NCBI GenBank assembly: GCA_022564085.1
Contig: JADFMC010000147.1
Location: 1-5,662 of the forward strand
Length of the DNA: 5,662 nt
Origin: Fidelibacterota bacterium
GTDB lineage: Bacteria > Fidelibacterota > Marinisomatia > SCGC-AAA003-L08 > TS1B11
Direction of reading: 5' to 3'
Both the position numbers and the translations under genes were made by a program. This document shows positions 1-5,662 of the stretch, one piece after another. Position 1 is the stretch's first letter. The number at the start of each line of letters is the position of its first letter. The notes beneath the pieces are model-generated. The model saw nothing but the letters and a program-made list of their open reading frames with translations. It was not told where the DNA came from and did no database searches.

Positions 1-570
1 GTCGACGTGGTCGGCGTGGCTGCCGCGAAGGAGCTGGGCTTGAGCGCACTGCAGCCTTACCTCGGTGCCGGCCAGACCGTGTGCCTTTTGGGTTCCTCGG
101 GTGTTGGCAAGTCCACGATGGTCAATGCGTTGGTGGGCAAGGCTCTTCAGCGGACGCAGGAAGTCCGCGTGGGTGATGGCAAGGGGCGCCACACCACAGT
201 GCGTCGCGAACTCATCGCGATGGAAGCGGCCGCGTTGCTGATCGACACGCCCGGCATGCGGGAGCTGGCACTTTGGGACGCCGCGCGGGGAGTCGAGACG
301 ACGTTTGAGGATGTCGAGTCCTTTGCCGAAAACTGTCGCTACCGTGACTGCGCACATAAGTCCGAACCGGGCTGCCGCGTTCGCAGCGCGGTCAGCTCGG
401 GGGAGCTCAGCGTCGAGCGGCTGGAGTCCTATCAGAAGCAGCTTCGAGAGCAAGCCTCCCAGGACAAGCGCGGCGAGTTTATCCGAGCCAAGCAAGCCAA
501 ACGGAAGGCCGTCAAGAAGGCGTACCGGGAGCGCGCCAAGGGCGATCAAAAACCGAAGAAGGGCGACTGA
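1..570 (+). CDS. rsgA: Ribosome small subunit-dependent GTPase A (RsgA/YjeQ), 3' part; 5' end outside window
   Basis: RsgA is a circularly permuted GTPase that binds the 30S subunit and acts as a late checkpoint in its maturation; it is cytoplasmic. The frame is open from base 1, so 189 codons of a protein usually near 300-370 residues are present. The visible order is P-loop G1, GSSGVGKST (91-117); the G2-type GRHTT stretch (about 184-200); G3, DTPG (244-255); and then the C-terminal zinc finger C-x4-C-x-H-x5-C, with Cys at 334 and 349, His at 355 and Cys at 373. That spacing is the RsgA zinc-finger pattern and separates it from other GTPases. The tail after about 450 is strongly Lys/Arg-rich, as is common in this family for rRNA contact. 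The OB-fold and the G4 motif, which precedes G1 in this family, lie upstream of the window. An internal GTG at base 7 could be mistaken for a start, but the family needs more N-terminal sequence. It stops with TGA, and a 447-base gap separates it from the next gene, so it is not part of the downstream operon. The assignment is firm; the source organism is less so. Confidence 0.95.
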   Translation, partial: VDVVGVAAAKELGLSALQPYLGAGQTVCLLGSSGVGKSTMVNALVGKALQRTQEVRVGDGKGRHTTVRRELIAMEAAALLIDTPGMRELALWDAARGVETTFEDVESFAENCRYRDCAHKSEPGCRVRSAVSSGELSVERLESYQKQLREQASQDKRGEFIRAKQAKRKAVKKAYRERAKGDQKPKKGD

Positions 571-649
571 CTTGCTTGCACCGGGCGCCGGCGGGAGCGT
601 GTAGACTGTACGTGATCGGGTCCCCAGCTTCGGGCCAACCCCCGAATAG

Positions 650-678
650 AGCCCCAGTCAGCCCCACGCCGAGCCCCA
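650..678 (+). repeat. Three copies of the heptamer AGCCCCA
   Basis: AGCCCCA starts at 650, 660 and 672, so start-to-start spacings are 10 and 12 bases. This is close to one helical turn, but the surrounding sequence is C-rich and the repeat may be compositional. It lies about 340 bases upstream of the next start codon. No function can be assigned. Confidence 0.3.
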
Positions 679-1004
679 GCGCCTTCACCCTCGTCACGAC
701 TGCGAGCGATGTGTGGTGTACTTCTTACCCCAGTGGGACATCGACCTCGCAATAGACCACGCCCGAAACCCACCTAGCAGGCAGATTCTCGCGGTTTCGC
801 CAACCCTGGCACGGCATGGGTCCTGCACATCGCGAGGTCAGGGGAATCCCCATACGGGAGACACGACAAGTAATTAGCCCTCGGAACCGACTTCTTGGCG
901 CGACTCCGCAGGCGCAACGTCTTTATTCGTGTGCGGCCCCTTTTTTGGAAATGCTTTGGCTCCATTTGCCACTGGGGATGAAGCACGCACCGCGTGGCGA
1001 ACTT

Positions 1005-1010
1005 GGAGGA
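1005..1010 (+). promoter_or_regulatory. Shine-Dalgarno sequence deciding the ATG at 1018
   Basis: GGAGGA ends 7 bases before the ATG at 1018, which is near-ideal spacing. This favours 1018 over the in-frame ATG at 994: that earlier start would place the Shine-Dalgarno inside the coding region and would put eight mostly polar residues before a signal peptide that otherwise begins normally with Met-Thr-Arg. Confidence 0.8.
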
Positions 1011-1017
1011 ATCTGAA

Positions 1018-2157
1018 ATGACTCGTTTTAGTGTGAACGCCGCGCTCGCGGCTTTGTTGCTCCTGACTCCAACGCTGGGCTGTGGCAACAAGGGCGGCGG
1101 TGCTCCGCAGGGCCCGCAAGAACCCGCGCAGGACGTTGAGGAGGTCCTGGACCGCCTCGCCGTGGACCGAACCGAGACGCCGCGGGTGGACCCCTACGGC
1201 AACGACCTTCCGTTGGACCATTCTCCGCTGGGCTCGCGGACCGACCTGCAGCGCTTTGCTGAGATCGCGGTGCTCGGTGTTTCGTTGCCGGGCTTTGGGG
1301 GGACCGACCCCCTCACCATCCTCAAAGAGGTGCCCGGCGCCGGCAACACCCTGAACACCCAAATGCTCCACAGCGTCTCCGACGCCGACCTCCCCTGGGC
1401 GCGCATCAGCGGCAACATGCCCAGCTCGCACCGGGATGCGACTCGCGGGGACATCGATGGGGATGGGAACGATGAGCAGGTTGAGATCGATATGCAGGCC
1501 CCTACTACATTAACGGTAAGGAATGATAACAGCATTGCTCTGGATGGGTTCCCGGTGGAGGGAGACTTTAGAGGAGTGGTCCTCATAGCCAACCTTACCG
1601 GCGACATCCGACCAGAGCTGCTGGTGATCGAGAGCGGCGACATTGCCATCTACAGTCCCGAGGGCCGCGAGCAGTTGCGCCTGGGACTGCAGGCCGGGCC
1701 TGAGGAGTTATTCCTGATGCACACTGCCGACGGCCGGGTGGGGCTGGCCAACGGCGACCGTATCCATTGGTTTGAGCCGGAGGAACAGAACCCCCAGTGG
1801 GTCACGCCCCAGGGGCGGCACTCCCGCAACCGGGTGTCGTTGAACGACGGCCAGGTCAAGGTGCCCCAACCGGCGGTGCTGGACCGGGCCCGGGTCTACA
1901 ACTACCCCAATCCCGTCACCGGCGGGCGGACCACTATTCGTTTCTACACCGGCAGCGCCACCCGGGCCAACATCCGCATATTTACCGTGGAGGGGCTCCC
2001 GGTGCAGGAAGTCACACTGACCGATCTGTCCACCAACGACTATAACGAGTGGGTCTGGCAGGTGGGGGATAATCCTTCGGGACTATATTATGCCGTTGTA
2101 GAGGTGGTGGGGGCCCAAACCGAATCCGTGCTGGTCAAGATAGCGGTAGTGAAGTGA
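1018..2157 (+). CDS. Predicted lipoprotein with FG-GAP-like acidic motif and C-terminal FlgD-Ig/T9SS type A-like sorting domain; possibly chimeric
   Basis: The gene encodes 379 residues. Residues 1-22 form a lipoprotein signal: a positive start (Thr-Arg), a hydrophobic Ala/Leu core and the lipobox T-L-G-C with Cys22, followed by a Gly/Lys-rich linker. Residues 23-140 are acidic and Pro-rich, with no family I recognise. Residues 145-153 (D-I-D-G-D-G-N-D-E) are a DxDxDG calcium-loop-like motif typical of FG-GAP/VCBS repeats. Residues 160-285 are beta-rich and read like one or two propeller-type strand sets (DGFPVEG, then IANLTGD-RPELLV, where a second acidic loop is degenerate). Residues 293-379 begin with VYNYPNP and end in KIAVVK; this is the pattern of the FlgD-Ig/T9SS type A sorting domain (YPNP...TTIRF...G...G-YY-V). 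Established knowledge: such domains direct secretion through T9SS to the cell surface in FCB-group bacteria. A lipobox at one end and a T9SS-type domain at the other is an uncommon pairing, and the two halves differ in style, so an in-frame fusion or assembly join near 1440-1510 is possible. It overlaps the next gene by 4 bases. Function unknown; a surface-exposed or secreted role is inferred. Confidence 0.75.
   Translation: MTRFSVNAALAALLLLTPTLGCGNKGGGAPQGPQEPAQDVEEVLDRLAVDRTETPRVDPYGNDLPLDHSPLGSRTDLQRFAEIAVLGVSLPGFGGTDPLTILKEVPGAGNTLNTQMLHSVSDADLPWARISGNMPSSHRDATRGDIDGDGNDEQVEIDMQAPTTLTVRNDNSIALDGFPVEGDFRGVVLIANLTGDIRPELLVIESGDIAIYSPEGREQLRLGLQAGPEELFLMHTADGRVGLANGDRIHWFEPEEQNPQWVTPQGRHSRNRVSLNDGQVKVPQPAVLDRARVYNYPNPVTGGRTTIRFYTGSATRANIRIFTVEGLPVQEVTLTDLSTNDYNEWVWQVGDNPSGLYYAVVEVVGAQTESVLVKIAVVK
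2154..2157 (+). promoter_or_regulatory. GTGA stop/start overlap, translational coupling
   Basis: The GTG start of the large protease/barrel gene overlaps the TGA stop of the preceding gene in the tetranucleotide GTGA. There is no strong Shine-Dalgarno just upstream, so re-initiation by ribosomes finishing the upstream gene is the likely mode. The residues that follow form a good signal peptide, which supports this GTG as the true start. Confidence 0.75.
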
Positions 2158-5099
2158 GCCGGGTGCGCCGGCGAGGGCCATCACTGGTTGCCGCCCTGGC
2201 CGTATTGGTTGGGTCGGCCAGCGGCCAGCAGTGGTACAACCACCCCGAACTGGACTGGCAGACCTTCGAGACGGAGCATTTCCTGATCCATTTTCACCAG
2301 GGCACCGAGCGTTCCGCCCGGGAAGCGGCCACGGTGGCCGAGAAAGTCTACGGCCCCATCACCCGGATGTACAACTTTGAGCCGGCCGCCAAGACCCACC
2401 TGATCATCAAGGACGTGGACGACGACTCCAACGGGCTGGCCTACTTTTATGACAATAAGATCGAGATCTGGGCCCGGCCGCTGGACTACGACCTGCGCGG
2501 CAGCCACCGTTGGATGCAAGGGGTGATCACCCACGAATTCGTCCATATCATCCAGCTGGCCACCTCCATGAAATTTTCGCACCGGGTACCGGGACTATAC
2601 CTGCAATGGATTGATTACGAGGACGAGAAACGGGAAGACGTGCTCTACGGCTACCCTAACGTCCTGGTGTCGTACGCCTATCCGGGGGTGAATATCCCCC
2701 CCTGGTTCGCCGAAGGGGTGGCCGAGTTCATGTATCCCGGCGCCAACTACGACTACTGGGACTCGCACCGTGACATGCTGCTGCGGGACCGGGTGCTGGG
2801 CCATAACCTGCTCAGCCTGGCGGGGATGAGTTCTTTCGGCAAACGGGGGATTGGTAACGAGAGTGCTTACAATCAGGGCTTTGCCTTCGTGACCTACCTA
2901 GCCGAGCGCTTCGGGCCGCAGGTGCTGGAGAAGGTCGCCCGGGAGATGTCCACGCCCTGGGCGGTGTCCATGAACCGGGCCTTGCGGCGCGCCACCGGCG
3001 TTTCCGGCAAGCAGCTGTACCGGGATTGGAGCGCGGAGCTGGAAGAGAGCTATTTCCAGCGGATGCAAGCGGTGCTGGATAACCCGGTGACCGGTGAGGT
3101 GCTGGTGAAGGAAGGCACCGCCAACCTGCACCCGGTGTGGCGTCCCGGCCGGCGCAGTTTCGCCTATCTGTCCAACCGCGAGGCTGATTATTTTAGCCAG
3201 ACCAACCTTTACCTCTACGATCTAGCCACGGGAGAGTCGGAGAAATTGGCCGATGGTGTCCGGTCGGCGCCCTGCTGGTCTGTGGACGGTGAGCGAATAT
3301 ACTATGCCGCCCGGGGGGAGCCGGACAAGACCGGCGCCCGCTGGCTGGACCTGTACGTCTATGACCTTGAGGAGGAAAGTGAGGAGCGGCTGACCCATGG
3401 CCGGCGGGTCACTTCACCGATCCTGGTGGGCGCAGACAGCCTGATGGCCTACTTGACGGTTTACGACGGCACCTCCAATATCCGGCTGCTGGATCTGGCG
3501 ACCGGCGCCGACAGTGCCCTGACCAATTTTAGCGATGGCATATATCTGTTCTCGCTGACCTGGGACCAGTCGGCCAACCTGCTGATCTGTGACGCCAACA
3601 CCAACCACGGCCGGGAATTGCTGGCGGTGGCCCTATCGGACGGTGAGGCCCGGCCGTACCTGCCTAGGTGGCCGGTTTTGGCCGCGGATGCCCGGGAGCC
3701 CGATCAGAGCGCCGGTGGCCTGGTGCTGGGGTCGGATGCCAGCGGCATTTTTAATCTGTACCTGCTGGGCGCCGACGGCCGGGAGGGATATATTACCAAT
3801 ACCACCGGCGGGGCCTTCATGCCGTCCATGAGCGCTGACGGTGAGGTGCTCTACAGCTTATATGCAGACGGCGGCTATAAGATTGCCCACCTGCCCGAGC
3901 CACAGCTGCTTGATGAGCAGGCGGTGGGCTATGCCCCGGACTACTGGCGGCGGTGGCCCACCTCACCCCTGGAAACCGGCGATGGCGCGCTGGTCGCCCG
4001 CGATTACGTGGAGACTATGTCCCGGCCGTTCATCCTGCCTAGATTGATGGTCGATTACGGTACCGTGAAACCTGGGTTTTACTTCTATGCCAACGAGGTG
4101 ATCAACCGGCTGTTCATGTTTGGCGGCGCCAGCATCAACCGGCTGCGCGATACCGACTATTTCCTCATATTCGAGTTCAGCCGGTTGAAACCGACCCTGT
4201 ATGCCGAGATCTATACCGTGCAACGCCATGTGAGCCAAGGATTCGACTATTACGCCTATCGCGGGACCAATAACCTGCGCTTCAACTTGCTGGAGGGCGT
4301 TGTTGGTGGGCGGCTACCGTTGGGACTGCATCGATTCTGGCTGGAGGCTTCTCACAGCCGTTATCGGGAAACTGTCTACCCGGAGGTTGAGGGGCTATCG
4401 TATCCTTCCTTTTCATTCGATTACTTTATCGGGTCCAGCCTGACGGCCCGCTGGCGTTATAGCGCCCGCCCCCCGGAGTACGGCGGCAATATGTTTCCCA
4501 CCAAAGGATACGAGCTGGGGCTGGAGCTGCGGGCTGAGAAAAATGATCTGGTGGGCGGATTCGGCATCAACGAGGATTACGGTACCCTGGAGCCTAAGTT
4601 CGTGGCTAACAATACAGTTAAATTGTTACTAAATTTCCGCCGGAACTTCGCTCTGCATCGGCGGAATAAGATCGGGGCAACCTACCAGGTCAATCTGGGC
4701 TGGCTTTCCAATCAGAAAGTGGATGACTTTTTCTACTTTTTCGGTGGTGGTCTACCGGGCCTGCGGGGGAGCACTTATTACGACAGCACCGCCCAGGGAC
4801 CCAACCTGATGATCCAGACGTTGTCATTACGGGTGCCGGTGTTGCTTGAGCGGCATATTCCCCTGGCGCAGCTCATCGTGCAGAACGCCAGTCTAGGGGG
4901 GATATTACAGCTGGGGGATGCCTTCAGCGGTTCCTGGCTGGAAAACCGCTATCGCTGGTCGGCGGGCCTGGAATTGCGGCTGTCGGGTTATAGTTTTTAT
5001 GTTTTCCCTTTTGCCCTGTCATATGAAATTCACACCATGCTGGAGGGCGATCAGGGAAACTACCGGCATTATTTTTCGCTACTGTTCGATTTTCAATAA
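2154..5099 (+). CDS. Exported protein: HExxH (peptidase MA-like) metallopeptidase domain, TolB/PD40-like beta-propeller and C-terminal Omp85-like outer-membrane beta-barrel
   Basis: The gene encodes 981 residues and starts at a GTG. Residues 1-24 are a Sec signal peptide: Arg-rich start, Leu/Ala/Val core, probable cleavage after SASG. Residues about 30-300 form a gluzincin-like peptidase domain: HEFVH at 127-131 supplies two zinc-binding His and the catalytic Glu128, and WFAEGVAE at 184-191 supplies the likely third ligand, Glu187, as in the peptidase MA family. All key residues are present, so activity is plausible. Residues about 318-610 contain repeated blade-like units (HPVWRP near 326, then NLYLYDLATGE and similar LYDLATG strands), typical of PD40/TolB-like propellers. 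Residues about 622-981 alternate aromatic and hydrophobic strands, with NMFPTKGY near 779 and GGGLPGLRG at 864-872, which recall the Omp85/surface-antigen barrel, and the protein ends in aromatic-rich strands. Inferred placement: barrel in the outer membrane, with propeller and protease in the periplasm or at the surface. It is translationally coupled to the upstream gene and followed after 15 bases by the PGAGQ-motif gene. It may be annotated as a TolB-like or hypothetical protein in databases; the substrate is unknown. Confidence 0.85.
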   Translation: MSRVRRRGPSLVAALAVLVGSASGQQWYNHPELDWQTFETEHFLIHFHQGTERSAREAATVAEKVYGPITRMYNFEPAAKTHLIIKDVDDDSNGLAYFYDNKIEIWARPLDYDLRGSHRWMQGVITHEFVHIIQLATSMKFSHRVPGLYLQWIDYEDEKREDVLYGYPNVLVSYAYPGVNIPPWFAEGVAEFMYPGANYDYWDSHRDMLLRDRVLGHNLLSLAGMSSFGKRGIGNESAYNQGFAFVTYLAERFGPQVLEKVAREMSTPWAVSMNRALRRATGVSGKQLYRDWSAELEESYFQRMQAVLDNPVTGEVLVKEGTANLHPVWRPGRRSFAYLSNREADYFSQTNLYLYDLATGESEKLADGVRSAPCWSVDGERIYYAARGEPDKTGARWLDLYVYDLEEESEERLTHGRRVTSPILVGADSLMAYLTVYDGTSNIRLLDLATGADSALTNFSDGIYLFSLTWDQSANLLICDANTNHGRELLAVALSDGEARPYLPRWPVLAADAREPDQSAGGLVLGSDASGIFNLYLLGADGREGYITNTTGGAFMPSMSADGEVLYSLYADGGYKIAHLPEPQLLDEQAVGYAPDYWRRWPTSPLETGDGALVARDYVETMSRPFILPRLMVDYGTVKPGFYFYANEVINRLFMFGGASINRLRDTDYFLIFEFSRLKPTLYAEIYTVQRHVSQGFDYYAYRGTNNLRFNLLEGVVGGRLPLGLHRFWLEASHSRYRETVYPEVEGLSYPSFSFDYFIGSSLTARWRYSARPPEYGGNMFPTKGYELGLELRAEKNDLVGGFGINEDYGTLEPKFVANNTVKLLLNFRRNFALHRRNKIGATYQVNLGWLSNQKVDDFFYFFGGGLPGLRGSTYYDSTAQGPNLMIQTLSLRVPVLLERHIPLAQLIVQNASLGGILQLGDAFSGSWLENRYRWSAGLELRLSGYSFYVFPFALSYEIHTMLEGDQGNYRHYFSLLFDFQ

Positions 5100-5103
5100 G
5101 GAG
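5098..5103 (+). promoter_or_regulatory. Shine-Dalgarno sequence overlapping the upstream stop
   Basis: AAGGAG overlaps the TAA stop (5097-5099) of the protease/barrel gene and lies 11 bases before the ATG at 5115. The spacing is slightly long but usable. It supports co-transcription of the two genes and the choice of 5115 as the start, because a hydrophobic signal sequence follows directly. Confidence 0.65.
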
Positions 5104-5114
5104 CAATACGATTC

Positions 5115-5429
5115 ATGCGGGTTACAGTGATCCTGTTCATTCTGATCGGTTTGGCCTGGGGTACTCCCCCCGGATCAGCGTTGCTCTCGCTGCCCGGTAC
5201 GGCGGGGGGCCGGCTCTCCGCTGCCGGTATCAACTGGCAGGACCCGATCCAGGAATCGGACAGCGTGGCCGACAGTTCGCTGATCTCGCCCCGCACCAGG
5301 TTCCCCGGGAAAGCCATGCTCATGTCGTTGGCCATTCCCGGCGCCGGGCAGCTCTATGCCCACCGGCCCCTCAAGACGGTCGGCTTCCTGGCGGCGGAAG
5401 TGGCGGCGGTACTGGTATCGCAACTATAA
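5115..5429 (+). CDS. PGAGQ-motif exported/membrane protein (DUF5683-like), N-terminal part, ended by an apparent frameshift
   Basis: The reading frame gives 104 residues to a TAA at 5427-5429. Residues 1-22 look like a signal peptide or anchor (MRV, then Ile/Leu/Phe-rich core, Trp-Gly, and GSA). Residues 23-66 are polar. Residues 68-82 read MLMSLAIPGAGQLYA, followed by a Lys and a hydrophobic stretch (VGFLAAEVAA); this matches the pattern of DUF5683-type proteins of FCB bacteria, in which a P-G-x-G-Q motif precedes membrane segments. The last residues in this frame (VLVSQL) do not fit, whereas the frame starting one base further on continues with a sensible protein (YWYRNYKRRG...). A single extra G in the GCGGCGGTAC run near 5403-5410 would explain the break: removing it restores one open frame from 5115 to the window end. 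This may be a real pseudogene, or a sequencing or assembly error. The gene sits 15 bases after the protease/barrel gene. The function of the family is not known to me. Confidence 0.65.
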   Translation: MRVTVILFILIGLAWGTPPGSALLSLPGTAGGRLSAAGINWQDPIQESDSVADSSLISPRTRFPGKAMLMSLAIPGAGQLYAHRPLKTVGFLAAEVAAVLVSQL

Positions 5430-5662
5430 GCGCCGCGGGTTGGCTGAAGTGGAGGCCTATAAACATTTTGCCGATATACATTGGGATTTCCGCGATTGGG
5501 TGCTGCGTGCCCCGCTGTTTGGCGCCGGCTGGGAAGAGATCAACATCGGTCTCGACGGCACCCATAATCTGGACTTCTACGTCGACATGGACGGCGACGG
5601 TTGGCCGGAGATCATCGGCGCAACCAGCGAGGACGGCGACCGGCTGATCCAGCTGCTCAGCC
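5410..5662 (+). CDS. Continuation of the PGAGQ-motif protein in the shifted frame; 3' end outside window
   Basis: From 5410 the frame is open to the right edge with no stop. It begins YWYRNYKRRGLAE, then has an aromatic-rich stretch (HFADIHWDFRDWV, about 5464-5496) and later a DxDGDG loop (VDMDGDGWPE, 5583-5612). It has no plausible start of its own with a ribosome binding site; the first in-frame candidate is a GTG near 5494, inside the conserved-looking region. I therefore read it as the C-terminal part of the gene that starts at 5115, displaced by one base, rather than as a separate gene. The DGDG loop may bind a divalent cation, but that is inference. Confidence 0.6.

Larger units (their letters stand above)
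571..1017. other. Gene-free intergenic region between rsgA and the lipoprotein gene
   Basis: No convincing coding sequence or RNA gene is visible in these 447 bases. Short open frames exist on both strands (for example 816-1016 + and 774-1091 -), but their translations are low-complexity, Arg/Pro/Ala-rich and match nothing I recognise. Just after rsgA there is a small GC-rich potential hairpin (CCGG-GCG-CCGG, about 580-590) without a T-tract, too weak to call a terminator. AGCCCCA occurs three times (650, 660, 672), and there is an 11-base near-palindrome at 841-851. No clear sigma-70 -35/-10 pair was found, though a promoter for the downstream gene should lie in the last 150 bases or so. The length is generous for a compact genome and fits a boundary between unrelated transcription units. 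Confidence 0.6.

Noticed and set aside
1..6. GTCGAC (SalI site) at the very first base, and again at 5581-5586
   Set aside because: The window does not end at the second site, and six-base sites of this composition are common here; there is no evidence of a cloning boundary.
578..592. GC-rich hairpin after rsgA as a terminator
   Set aside because: The stem is only about 4 base pairs and no T-tract follows.
743..839. 8-base inverted repeat GACCTCGC (743-750) and GCGAGGTC (832-839)
   Set aside because: One such 8-base pair is expected by chance in a 450-base stretch, and the 81-base loop has no supporting structure.
895..927. Possible promoter, TTGGCG (895-900) with TTTATT (922-927)
   Set aside because: The spacer is 21 bases and the -10 match is poor, so it does not meet a sigma-70 standard.
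994..1017. Alternative ATG start at 994 for the lipoprotein gene
   Set aside because: The strong GGAGGA at 1005-1010 lies between the two ATGs with ideal spacing to 1018, and the signal peptide begins normally at 1018.
774..1091. Minus-strand open frame of 105 codons over the intergenic gap
   Set aside because: It overlaps the lipoprotein start, its translation is not protein-like, and no ribosome binding site or homology pattern is visible.
874..1431. Long minus-strand open frames opposite the lipoprotein gene (for example 874-1431 and 1194-1649)
   Set aside because: They are antisense shadows created by GC-rich codon bias of the + strand gene, which has a signal peptide, a ribosome binding site and recognisable domains.

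Overview
The window is GC-rich (roughly 60 % by eye) and holds four protein-coding loci, all on the + strand. It looks like environmental or metagenomic bacterial DNA. The two halves suggest different sources. The left part (about 1-1480) carries the 3' end of rsgA, a 447-base gene-free gap and the N-terminal part of a lipoprotein with an acidic DxDxDG (FG-GAP/VCBS-like) motif; this recalls Myxococcota/Bradymonadota-type genomes. The right part (about 1500-5662) carries a type IX secretion (T9SS)-style C-terminal sorting domain, a giant protease/propeller/beta-barrel protein and a small PGAGQ-motif membrane protein; this recalls the FCB group, in particular Neomarinimicrobiota (Marinimicrobia, SAR406). 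These taxonomic impressions come from protein style, not from a search.

Layout. 1-570: C-terminal half of RsgA, cut by the window edge. 571-1017: no gene recognised. 1018-2157: 379-residue protein with a lipobox at the N-terminus and a FlgD-Ig/T9SS-type domain at the C-terminus; the two ends may come from two different genes joined in frame near 1440-1510. 2154-5099: 981-residue exported protein with an HExxH metallopeptidase domain, a TolB/PD40-like beta-propeller and a C-terminal Omp85-like beta-barrel. 5115-5662: exported or membrane protein with a conserved AIPGAGQLYA motif, broken by an apparent one-base frameshift near 5403-5410 and cut by the right edge.

The last three loci form a tight operon-like run: a 4-base GTGA overlap, then a 15-base gap with a Shine-Dalgarno sequence overlapping the stop codon. 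The likely theme is the cell envelope: a secreted or surface-displayed protein, an outer-membrane protease/propeller/barrel, and an inner-membrane or exported partner. rsgA (ribosome assembly) is functionally unrelated and separated by the gap.

The observations most worth a second look are the possible chimeric junction inside the second gene, the three-module architecture of the third, and the frameshift in the fourth.
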